DNA of 64,000 nucleotides, from NCBI GenBank assembly GCA_964522665.1, contig CAZFVY010000019.1, positions 15,058-79,057 of the forward strand, in the 5' to 3' direction. The stretch comes from CAZFVY01 sp964522665 (GTDB lineage: Bacteria > Verrucomicrobiota > Verrucomicrobiia > Limisphaerales > CAZFVY01). The translations under genes and the position numbers were made by a program. The notes under the pieces were generated by a model. The model saw only the letters and a list, made by a program, of their open reading frames with translations, did no database searches and was not told the DNA's origin. Positions 28,817-36,947 of this stretch are shown here, piece by piece (positions within the stretch are counted from its first letter, which is position 1; every line of letters starts with the position of its first letter).

Positions 28817-31800
28817 CCGGACATTTTCTTCTGCGGGTTGGACTCGCCGCCCGCGCTTTACCGGAATCTCGGCCATTGGAAGTTCAAGGACGTGACGCAG
28901 GAGGCCGGCTTGGCGATCCCCGGAAAGTTTTTCCGCGGGGCGGTCTTTGCGGATGTGAACGGGGATGGCTTCCTTGACCTGCTGGTCGCGGTGACCGGGC
29001 GCGGCGTGCTCTGTTATTTGAACGACGGCCATGGCAAGTTCAACGACGCCACCGAGGCGGCCGGTTTGGGGGGCGGACACGGCAGCGTGACGATGACCCT
29101 CGCGGACGTGGACGGCAACGGCACGCTCGATTTATACGTCGCCAACAACCGGGCCGAGGATATGCGGGACCGCGGCCAGGTGGACATCCAACAGCGCAAC
29201 GGTCGGCTCATCGTCCCGCCCCGCCTCAAGGACCGCATCGCGATCATCGACGGCCGCCTGGAGGAGTACGGCGAGCCGGACCAGTTGTTTCTCAACGACG
29301 GCAAAGGCCACTTCACTCCGGTGTCGTGGACGGACGGCGCGTTCCTCGACGAAGACGGCGCCCGCTTGACCGGACCGCCGCTGGATTGGGGTTTGACCGC
29401 CACCTTCCGCGACCTTAACGGCGACGGCTTTCCCGACCTTTACGTCTGCAACGATTTCTGGACGCCCGACCGCGTCTGGATCAACGACGGAACCGGGCAT
29501 TTTCGCGCGTTGCCAAAGTTGGCGATGCGCAACAGCAGCGCCAGCTCGATGGGCGTCGATTTCGCCGACGTGGATCGCGACGGCCAGGTCGATTTCATGG
29601 TGGTCGATATGCTCAGCCGCGACAATCGCCTGCGTAAACGCCAGCTCTTCGGGCAAATCCCCAAGGCGCCCGTGATCGGCGAAATCGAGAATCGGCCGCA
29701 GTTCATGCGCAACACATTTTACCATAATCGCGGCGACGGGAGCTTCGAGGAGATCGCGAATTATTCCGGCATCGCCGCCTCCGAGTGGTCGTGGCAGCCG
29801 GTGTTTCTCGATATCGACCTCGACGGTTACGAGGACCTGATCATTACTTCCGGTCACGCGGACGACGTGCAAGACATGGATGCCACGGCGGTGATCGCGT
29901 CGCGGCAACATTCCTGGGCGGCCTACACGAACGCCGTCGAGCGCCAGCGGGCGTACACCGAGGAACTCATGGTGAACTATCGGCTTTATCCGCGCCTGGA
30001 ATCGCCCGTTTTCACCTTCCGAAATCAGGGAAATCTGCAGTTCCAGAACATGACGACGAATTGGGGCACCGCCCGTCCCGGCATCCACAATGGCCTGGCG
30101 CTGGCCGATTTTGACGGCGACGGCGCCCTTGATCTGGTGGTGAACAATCTCGGCGGCGCCGCCGGCCTCTACCGCAACGAAACCGGCGCTCCGCGCGTCG
30201 CCGTGCGCCTGAAAGGAGCGGCGCCGAACACGCAGGGAATCGGAGCCAAGATCAAGCTGCTGCGCGGCGCGGTTCCCATGCAAAGCCAGGAAGTGATTTC
30301 CGGCGGACGCTACCTTTCCGGCTCGGAGGCGATGCTGGTTTTCGCCGCGGGCGCCGCGCCGGACAATATGATTATCGAAGTGACCTGGCGCAACGGCCGG
30401 CGCACATCCGTCGGCGGAGTCAAACCGAACCGGATTTACGAAATCGACGAGTCGGGTTCGGCCGCAGTTCCCGCAGTGACGGCCACGCCGGCTCCGGCGC
30501 CGTTCTTCAAAGACGTCAGCGACCTGCTCGGGCACACGCATCACGAGGAGCCGTTTGACGACTTCGCGCGGCAGTCGTTGTTGCCGCAGAAATTCAGTCA
30601 ACTCGGCCCCGGCGTCGCCTGGTGCGATCTTGATGGCGGCGGGCACGAAGACCTGGTCATCGGCGCCGGACGCGGCGGCGCGCTAGCGGCGTTTCACGCG
30701 GACGGCCACGGCCGTTTCACGCGACGCGAATTGGGCGGCGGCTGGACGGCGCCCGACGATCTGACGGCGCTCGTCGGTTGGACTGGCGCTCCGAATCAAC
30801 GGGGGCTGTTCGCGGGCGTCGCTAATTACGAAACCGGCGGCGCTCCATCCGCCATCGCGTTCGCCCTCACGAACGGCGTCCTTCAAGCGGGTGAAGGTCT
30901 GGCCGGAGCCGCCGATAGCTCCGGGCCGCTGGCCGTCGCCGACATCGACGGGAGCGGAACGCTCGCGCTGTTCGTCGGCGGACGCATTCTTCCCGGCCGT
31001 TACCCGGAGGCGGCGAATTCGCGGATTTACCGCGCTAAAGACGGGCGCCTGCAACTCGACCAGGCGAACACCAAAGCGCTCGAGGCTGTGGGCCTGGTTA
31101 GCGGCGCGGTTTGGAGCGACCTCGACGGCGACGGCTTGCCGGAGTTGATCCTCGCTTGCGAATGGGGTCCGGTTCGCGTCTTCAAGAATCAAGCCGGCCA
31201 ACTGCGTGAGATCACAAAAGAACTCGGGCTGGACCGTTACCGCGGACGCTGGAACGGCGTCACGACTGGCGATCTTGATGGTGACGGACGCCTCGACATC
31301 ATTGCCTCGAACTGGGGCCTGAACAGCGATTACCAAGCCACGCCGCAACGGCCGCTGCGCCTTTATTATGGCGAATTGGGCGGCCGCGGCGCGCTCGACC
31401 TGATCGAGTCTCAATACGACGCCGCCACGGGCGTCGAGACACCCCGCCGCACGCTGAAACCGCTGGCCGCCGCGATGCCGTTCATCTACCGCCGCTTCAC
31501 TTCGTTCCGGGGCTTCAGCGAGGCGACGCTCGACGCCGTCCTCGGGGAACAACGGGCCAACGTCAAAGTCGCGGAGGCGAGCACGCTGGCGTCGATGATC
31601 TTCTTCAATCGCACCAATCGGTTCGAGGGCGTCGAACTTCCCCGCGAGGCGCAAATGGCGCCCGCCTTCAGCGTCAACGTCGCGGACTTTGACGGCGATG
31701 GACACGAGGACGTTTTCCTGAGCCAGAACTTTTTCGCGCTGCAGCCGGAGGTCCCGCGCCTCGACGCCGGCCTGGGACTCTGGCTGCGCGGTGATGGAGC

Positions 31801-32248
31801 AGGCAACGTGGCGTCCGTCCCCGCGCAAGTCTCCGGCGTGCGCGTTTACGGCGAACAACGCGGCGCCGCGCTCGGCGATTTCAACGAGGACGGCCGCGTG
31901 GACCTCGTGGTCACGCAAAACGGGGCCGCGACGAAACTCTTCGAGAACACGGGGGCAAAACCAGGTCTGCGCGTGCGTTTAGCCGGCCCAGCCGGCAATC
32001 CATCGGGCCTGGGCGCGCAACTGCGGCTCCTGTTTGGCCAACGCGCCGGGCCGATGCGCGAGATTCACGGCGGTTCGGGCTATTGGTCTCAGGACAGCGC
32101 CGTCGAAGTCCTCGCCACCCCCGAGCCGCCGACCGAGATTTGGGTCCGCTGGCCGGGCGGCCGGGTTACGAAGACGCCGGTTCCCGCCGGCGCCCGCGAG
32201 TTGACCATCGACGCCCAAGGCGCGGCCGTGACGCGCGCCAAAGAGTGA
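28484..32248 (+). CDS. Secreted FG-GAP/ASPIC-UnbV (CRTAC1-like) protein
   Basis: A 1254-residue exported protein starting with GTG at 28484; the signal region (CLWLTGAARGFGQA) ends near residue 46. About thirteen FG-GAP calcium-type loops (pattern D-DGDG-PDL) form two propellers. Each propeller is followed by an ASPIC/UnbV domain: one near residues 570-650 (LKGAAPNTQGIGAKIKLL) and one at the C-terminus (LAGPAGNPSGLGAQLRLLFG). This two-halves plan is known in Planctomycetota and Verrucomicrobiota. Role inferred: extracellular protein or glycan binding; no catalytic residue is seen. The DUF1573-cytochrome c gene follows after 133 bp on the same strand. Confidence 0.9.
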   Translation: MDNAYLPQDSSRPKPVHAGWWPWAWRLSFVCLWLTGAARGFGQARSWHEETGFRWAELPVPSPGKTGFTLLAPEQTGVNFTNQLTEWQAAFNRVLLNGSGVAVGDYDQDGLPDIFFCGLDSPPALYRNLGHWKFKDVTQEAGLAIPGKFFRGAVFADVNGDGFLDLLVAVTGRGVLCYLNDGHGKFNDATEAAGLGGGHGSVTMTLADVDGNGTLDLYVANNRAEDMRDRGQVDIQQRNGRLIVPPRLKDRIAIIDGRLEEYGEPDQLFLNDGKGHFTPVSWTDGAFLDEDGARLTGPPLDWGLTATFRDLNGDGFPDLYVCNDFWTPDRVWINDGTGHFRALPKLAMRNSSASSMGVDFADVDRDGQVDFMVVDMLSRDNRLRKRQLFGQIPKAPVIGEIENRPQFMRNTFYHNRGDGSFEEIANYSGIAASEWSWQPVFLDIDLDGYEDLIITSGHADDVQDMDATAVIASRQHSWAAYTNAVERQRAYTEELMVNYRLYPRLESPVFTFRNQGNLQFQNMTTNWGTARPGIHNGLALADFDGDGALDLVVNNLGGAAGLYRNETGAPRVAVRLKGAAPNTQGIGAKIKLLRGAVPMQSQEVISGGRYLSGSEAMLVFAAGAAPDNMIIEVTWRNGRRTSVGGVKPNRIYEIDESGSAAVPAVTATPAPAPFFKDVSDLLGHTHHEEPFDDFARQSLLPQKFSQLGPGVAWCDLDGGGHEDLVIGAGRGGALAAFHADGHGRFTRRELGGGWTAPDDLTALVGWTGAPNQRGLFAGVANYETGGAPSAIAFALTNGVLQAGEGLAGAADSSGPLAVADIDGSGTLALFVGGRILPGRYPEAANSRIYRAKDGRLQLDQANTKALEAVGLVSGAVWSDLDGDGLPELILACEWGPVRVFKNQAGQLREITKELGLDRYRGRWNGVTTGDLDGDGRLDIIASNWGLNSDYQATPQRPLRLYYGELGGRGALDLIESQYDAATGVETPRRTLKPLAAAMPFIYRRFTSFRGFSEATLDAVLGEQRANVKVAEASTLASMIFFNRTNRFEGVELPREAQMAPAFSVNVADFDGDGHEDVFLSQNFFALQPEVPRLDAGLGLWLRGDGAGNVASVPAQVSGVRVYGEQRGAALGDFNEDGRVDLVVTQNGAATKLFENTGAKPGLRVRLAGPAGNPSGLGAQLRLLFGQRAGPMREIHGGSGYWSQDSAVEVLATPEPPTEIWVRWPGGRVTKTPVPAGARELTIDAQGAAVTRAKE

Positions 32249-32381
32249 CGCGCGCCAGCGTTGCCCCAGGCCGGCGCGGCGCGGCGCGCGTGCGAGTCGA
32301 TTCAGGCCGGATCGCCCTTCCCCGCTTGCGTTTGGCCCGCCGATCGTCGAGAATTAGCGCATGATTCGCCCAGGAAACGTG

Positions 32382-33452
32382 ATGAATCGGTCGCTCGCGG
32401 CGCGCGCGAGGAGGATTTCGCTAACCTTGATCGCCTGCGGCGCCTGGCTGCTCCACGGTGGGATTGCCGGGGCGCAAACGCCGGCGCCAACGCCACCATC
32501 GCTGCCGCCTTTGCCGGCTCCGGGAGCGGCCATTCCAGTCGCGCCGACGCCCGGCGCCGGGCCGGTTCTACCCGGACCAAGCGCGCCGATCGTCAAGTTT
32601 CGTCCAGCCGGTCCGATCCCACCCGCGGCGTTCGCCCAAGCTCAGGGCGCCACGCCCGTCCCGGTGGCGACGCCCGCCGCCGCCCCGATCGCGGCGCTCC
32701 CTCAGCCGATGCCGCCGAACATTCTCTCCTGGGACGCGGACACGAAGAATTTCCAGGCGATGCCGAACGCGATGGCGGCCAACTTCGTCTTCAGCGTGAC
32801 GAACATTTCGACCGAGGAAGTGGTGATCACCGCGGTTCGCCCCTCGTGCGGTTGCACGGTGGCAAAGATGCCGAGCCAGCCCTGGAAGCTCGCCCCAGGC
32901 GAAAGCGGGCAGGTCGGGTTTACGGTCGATTTGCGCGGGAAGTCCGGCACGCTGATGAAATCGGCGACGGTGGACAGCACGCGCGGCTACAAGATGCTCA
33001 ATATGCGGCTCGAGGTTCCGGGCATGCTGACGCCCACGGTGGCCGCGAATCCGATGGCGGATCGGACGAAGAATCAGCAGCTCGCCTTCGCGGACCGCCA
33101 AGCGGTCTTTCACGGTGATTGCGCCCGCTGCCATGCCGACCCGGCCGCCGGCAAAACGGGTGAGGTCCTCTACGCCGCGGCCTGCACGGTGTGCCACGAT
33201 TCCGCCAATCGCGCTTCCATGGTGCCCGACCTGCATTCGTTGGCCCACGTGAACGATCGTGAAGCGTGGCGGCAATGGATCACCTACGGCAAAACCGGCT
33301 CGCTCATGCCGGGATTTTCCCAGTCTGTGGGCGGTCCCCTGACCGAGCAACAGATCAATTCCCTGGCCGATTTTCTGGCCACTTCCGCGCTGTTCAATCG
33401 CGTGGCGGCCCAGAAGCCACGCGCGCAGGTCATCTCGCCCGTCTTGCGGTAA
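32382..33452 (+). CDS. DUF1573 protein fused to a c-type cytochrome
   Basis: A 356-residue periplasmic protein. The start at 32382 follows AGGA by 8 bp and precedes a signal peptide (LIACGAWLLHGGIAGAQ); an in-frame ATG at 32361 is less likely. A long proline/alanine linker (residues 35-115) leads to an ASH-like DUF1573 domain (about 125-225, with PSCGCTVAK) and a C-terminal cytochrome c region holding two CxxCH sites, CARCH (near 248) and CTVCH (near 271), plus GKTGSLMPGF, whose methionine may be the axial ligand. Electron transfer is likely. Close haem sites may mean dihaem binding. It probably forms an operon with the UnbV gene before it. Confidence 0.85.
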   Translation: MNRSLAARARRISLTLIACGAWLLHGGIAGAQTPAPTPPSLPPLPAPGAAIPVAPTPGAGPVLPGPSAPIVKFRPAGPIPPAAFAQAQGATPVPVATPAAAPIAALPQPMPPNILSWDADTKNFQAMPNAMAANFVFSVTNISTEEVVITAVRPSCGCTVAKMPSQPWKLAPGESGQVGFTVDLRGKSGTLMKSATVDSTRGYKMLNMRLEVPGMLTPTVAANPMADRTKNQQLAFADRQAVFHGDCARCHADPAAGKTGEVLYAAACTVCHDSANRASMVPDLHSLAHVNDREAWRQWITYGKTGSLMPGFSQSVGGPLTEQQINSLADFLATSALFNRVAAQKPRAQVISPVLR

Positions 33453-33478
33453 TCGGCGGGCGGGCCTGGTTCCAAGTG

Positions 33479-33536
33479 TAGTGTTTCATGCGTCAATCGC
33501 CGGCCGCGAACGGCCATCTCTCTATGAGACACTACG
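33479..33536. terminator. Imperfect hairpin between convergent genes
   Basis: GTAGTGTTTCAT (33479-33490) pairs with ATGAGACACTAC (33525-33536) with one mismatch, and GGCCG-cgaa-CGGCC forms an inner stem. It fills the gap between the cytochrome gene and the response regulator gene, which converge here, so it may end transcription on both strands. There is no T-run. Confidence 0.5.
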
Positions 33537-34283
33537 CTAGCCCGACGGCAAACGGGCCAGCAGCGCGGCGCGGCGGGTGCGCGTGACGGTTAGGCGCGTG
33601 GACCCGGCCAAAGTCACGAATTGATCCCCGTGCGACTTGGCCTCGAGCGCGGTCACATGGGCAAGGTTGATCAGGGCGGAACGGCTGACGCGGACGAAAT
33701 GCGCCGGAGCGAGGCGGCGCTCGAGTGATCCGAGGCTCTCATTGACCAGCAGCGATCCGCCGGCGGTGAAAAGCTTGGCGTCGGCGTTGTCGGCCAGAAT
33801 ATAGTGGATCTCCTCCCGAGCCAGCAAGCGGCGCCGCGACCCCGAGCGGACCACGATCAACGCCACGCCGTCGGTTTGCCGCGCCGGGCTGGAGGCGGTC
33901 TCCGCGCCGGAATCGAGACGGTCCCGGGCGCGCTCCAGGGCTTCGCGAAAGCGTTCTGGAACGATCGGCTTGAGGAGATAATCGACCGCCCGCGCCGCGA
34001 AGGCCCGCGCCGCCTGCCCCCCGTCGTCCCCGGTGAAAATCACCGCGGGCGGCGCGTCGATTTGCAGTATATTAAGCGCTTCAAACGCGTCCAGGCCCGG
34101 CAGCCGCGCGTCCAGCAGCGCCAGGTCCGGCGAGCGCTCCCGGATCAAGGCGACCGCCTCGCGGCCGTCGGCGGCCTCGCCGACCAGCCGAAAGCGCCGC
34201 TCTTTATGCAGTAATCGCCGCAGAAGTTTCCGCACGGCCGGGTCGCCGTCCGCCACCAGCGCCCGCAATCGCCGCCCCGTCAT
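33537..34283 (-). CDS. LytTR-family response regulator
   Basis: A 248-residue DNA-binding regulator. The receiver domain covers residues 6-120, with acidic pocket ADGD (12-14), phosphoacceptor aspartate 58 in LLDARLPG, the switch threonine in VIFTGDD and lysine in YLLKPI. A 25-residue linker leads to a LytTR domain (about 148-245: LLAREEIHYILADN, SLGSLERRL, FVRVSRSALINLAHV). No histidine kinase is next to it. Its ATG overlaps the stop of the UnbV gene before it by 4 bp, so it is co-translated with that gene and probably regulates this block of secreted redox proteins. Confidence 0.93.
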   Translation of the reverse strand: MTGRRLRALVADGDPAVRKLLRRLLHKERRFRLVGEAADGREAVALIRERSPDLALLDARLPGLDAFEALNILQIDAPPAVIFTGDDGGQAARAFAARAVDYLLKPIVPERFREALERARDRLDSGAETASSPARQTDGVALIVVRSGSRRRLLAREEIHYILADNADAKLFTAGGSLLVNESLGSLERRLAPAHFVRVSRSALINLAHVTALEAKSHGDQFVTLAGSTRLTVTRTRRAALLARLPSG

Positions 34284-36643
34284 GGCGAGGCCGGCATCGC
34301 GTGGTGATGATGCGCGGGCAGGGCGGTGAGATCGAACGTGATTCGCTTCAGATCCATCGGCTCCGCCGCCGGCTGGCCCTCGCGAACATGATACGCGCCG
34401 TCGAGCGCCAGGCCGGTCAGCGTCTGGCGCAGGCCCGAGGCGGGCCAGAAAATCTCGACCGAGGTGATCGCCGTCGCGTTACCCAGGCCGATCTCCTGCC
34501 GGAGCGGCGAGGAGCCAAAACTCCCGCCGCTGTTTACCGTTTTGTAGATCGCGCGGGTTCCGTCCGGGGTGGCGACGTTGACCTTGATCCGCGAGCCAAT
34601 CGCGGCGCGGTTGGATTTCGTCCCTTCGAGTTTGAGCTTCACCCAATGGTTCGTGTTGCCGGGGTTGTGGAACAGGACCTTGTGCGCCACGTCGCCCGGG
34701 AACGCGCCGCCGATGACGGCGAACACGTCCTGCTGGCCGTCGTTGTCGATGTCCGCGAAAGCGACCGCGTGACCCTTTTGCAAATGGCCGAACCCGCCGG
34801 CGGTGGTAACGTCCTGGAAGTATTTTCCACCCGCGTTCCGGAGCATGCGTTTGGGAATGAGCATCGCCAGGTCGGGATTGCCGGTGCCGAGGTAAAAATC
34901 GAGCCAGCCATCGTTGTCGAGATCGCCGAAATTGCAGCCCATCGTCAGATACACGTGATTCAAATGGGCCTCCGTCGTGACGTCGGTGAAGGTGCCGTCG
35001 TGGTTGTTGTGGTACAGCTTTGGTTGCACGCCCTTGTTCGGCAACCCGAGGTAGTCGGCGGCGATCTCTCCGACCGCGTGCGGCGAATACCCCGCGACGA
35101 AGAGGTCCTCCCAACCGTCGTTATCGTAATCGAAAAACCAGGTCGGAAAACTGAACAACGGCTCGCTCACGCCCGCGCGCGCGGTCACATCGCTGAATTT
35201 CCAATGCCCCTGCCCGTCCGGTCCCTCATTGTGAAAGAGTCGATTCGGCGCGCCCTGAATCGAGAGATAAAGATCGGGGCGGCCATCATTGTCGTAATCG
35301 GCGGAGGTAACGCCCTTCACGAACTCCTTTACGTCCAGGCCGGACGCGACGGCGCATTCGGTGAACGTGCCGTCGTGGTTATTGTGAAATAACTCGCACG
35401 GGTCGGGATCGTTCGGATCGGTCGATTCATTGCCGATGAATAAGTCGAGCCAGCCGTCGCCATCGTAGTCGAACCAGGTCGAGGTTTGGGTGGGATGGGA
35501 ACGCAACAAACCCGCGGCCTCGGTCACGTCGGTAAACGTGCCGTCGCCGTTATTGCGCAGGAGCGAGGCCGGGATGCGGCCGTCCTTTTCGAACCAGGCG
35601 CCGCGCATAATCCAGATGTCCAGGAGGCCGTCGTTATTGTAGTCGGTCTGTTGGATGTTCAGCCCGCCCACCAGCCCGATCAACCCCGCCTCGCGCGTGC
35701 GTTCGGTGAACTTGCCGTTGCCGTCGTTGTGAAAGTAACGGAGCTGTCCGTCTAATGACCAAGTCGAAGTGACCACATCAAGGAAGCCATCGTTGTCAAA
35801 ATCATCGACGATGCAGCCCCCCGCCAGGGCCTCGGTGTCCAATCCGAGCGCGCCGGCGATGTCGGGAAAACGCGGGAAATCGATATCCGACGCAAAGGTC
35901 TTCGCCGGGATGAGCCATTCCGCCGCCACTTGGTCCGGGTACTGGCCAAGGGTCATATAGGCGAGGTTGAGGAGCCAGCGGGCGCCAAGGTCGGCGGGAT
36001 GTTGACGGAGTTGCTGTTCCAGCAAGGCAATGGCGCCACGCGAGCCGCGCGGAAACTGGTGATAGGCGGCGGTCTCGAGCGGAAAGATGCAGGACTGCGC
36101 GTTGTGGTTGGCGATACAGTTCTCCTGCTCACCAAGGCGGAGCAGGGCCACCGCCTTCTTCATGCGAATCTCGCCTTGCAACTTCTTGTTCATGATCAGG
36201 CCGTTCGCGGTGAAAGTCTCTTCGAGCGCCGTAAACGCGTTGAGCGAATCTTCGGACTTTCCCGCCTGCAAAAGCGCGATGCCGAGGTTCATGGCGATAT
36301 CGATGCGCTCCTGGACGTTGGTTGCCTTCGGCAGAAGTTTCGCCAGGGCGTCGGCCCGCCGATCACTTAAAAACGGGTTGGTCCAGACGCTCATGTTCTG
36401 GCTGATCGCCGCCAGTCGCGCGGCCATCTTGCGGGTGCTTTCGGGCTGGCTCGGCGACGGCTCCAGTGACGCCGCGCTGGCGGCTCCGACCGCAAGCTCC
36501 GCGGCCCCTACGGCCGGCGCCTCGGCCGCTTCCATTTGACGCTGGAAAAGCGCCAAAAGGCACAGCGCAAAGACCGCGATGGGGTGTTGCCGAGGGAGAC
36601 CGACCCGACCCGCGCACCGAAACAACTTCATCATCTGCCGCAT
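34280..36643 (-). CDS. FG-GAP/ASPIC-UnbV protein, tandem paralogue B
   Basis: 787 residues from the ATG at 36643 (MRQMMKLF). The longer frame to 36994 adds 117 residues of low-complexity arginine-rich sequence with no counterpart in the paralogue and is rejected. After the signal segment comes a TPR-like helical region (about 60-210, with ENCIANHNAQSCIFPL), then seven FG-GAP repeats (240-640, D-DNDGWLD type) and a C-terminal ASPIC/UnbV domain (LEGTKSNRAAIGSRIKVNV). It is the same length as the gene at 36948-39311 and very close to it in the FG-GAP/UnbV part, less so at the N-terminus. Likely secreted and binding; no enzyme motif. Followed by the LytTR gene with a 4-bp overlap. Confidence 0.88.
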   Translation of the reverse strand: MRQMMKLFRCAGRVGLPRQHPIAVFALCLLALFQRQMEAAEAPAVGAAELAVGAASAASLEPSPSQPESTRKMAARLAAISQNMSVWTNPFLSDRRADALAKLLPKATNVQERIDIAMNLGIALLQAGKSEDSLNAFTALEETFTANGLIMNKKLQGEIRMKKAVALLRLGEQENCIANHNAQSCIFPLETAAYHQFPRGSRGAIALLEQQLRQHPADLGARWLLNLAYMTLGQYPDQVAAEWLIPAKTFASDIDFPRFPDIAGALGLDTEALAGGCIVDDFDNDGFLDVVTSTWSLDGQLRYFHNDGNGKFTERTREAGLIGLVGGLNIQQTDYNNDGLLDIWIMRGAWFEKDGRIPASLLRNNGDGTFTDVTEAAGLLRSHPTQTSTWFDYDGDGWLDLFIGNESTDPNDPDPCELFHNNHDGTFTECAVASGLDVKEFVKGVTSADYDNDGRPDLYLSIQGAPNRLFHNEGPDGQGHWKFSDVTARAGVSEPLFSFPTWFFDYDNDGWEDLFVAGYSPHAVGEIAADYLGLPNKGVQPKLYHNNHDGTFTDVTTEAHLNHVYLTMGCNFGDLDNDGWLDFYLGTGNPDLAMLIPKRMLRNAGGKYFQDVTTAGGFGHLQKGHAVAFADIDNDGQQDVFAVIGGAFPGDVAHKVLFHNPGNTNHWVKLKLEGTKSNRAAIGSRIKVNVATPDGTRAIYKTVNSGGSFGSSPLRQEIGLGNATAITSVEIFWPASGLRQTLTGLALDGAYHVREGQPAAEPMDLKRITFDLTALPAHHHHAMPASP

Positions 36644-36947
36644 AAATCGAGCAGAACGTATGCCTGCAAGAGCAGATGAAAGGAAATTAACTTGGGGCCA
36701 TTCCTTGGGTATTTCGTGTGGACCGGTTCGGAATTGGGGTGAAGCGGCGGCCAGCCGCGCGCGCGGCAGAATCCGAAACGCCACCCGTTTGGGCCACGAA
36801 AAGGATCGGCGCCAACCCGTGCCCGCCGTGCGACTCGCCGCCAGCGGGTCGGCAAGATCAGCGCCCTCTTGCCCGCCAGTAATCGCGGACTCGTGACCCC
36901 GGCGACCCGTACGCCGGCGCTGCCCAAGGTCCGCGAATGATGGCGTC
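36644..36947. other. Spacer between tandem UnbV paralogues
   Basis: About 300 bp between the two paralogues. Its part nearest gene B resembles the DNA upstream of gene A (TTTATGCGGCAGAT at each start, GGACCGGTTCGGAATTGGGG against GGCCGGTCTGAATTTGGGG further up), so the duplication included the leader. I see no separate gene. Confidence 0.5.
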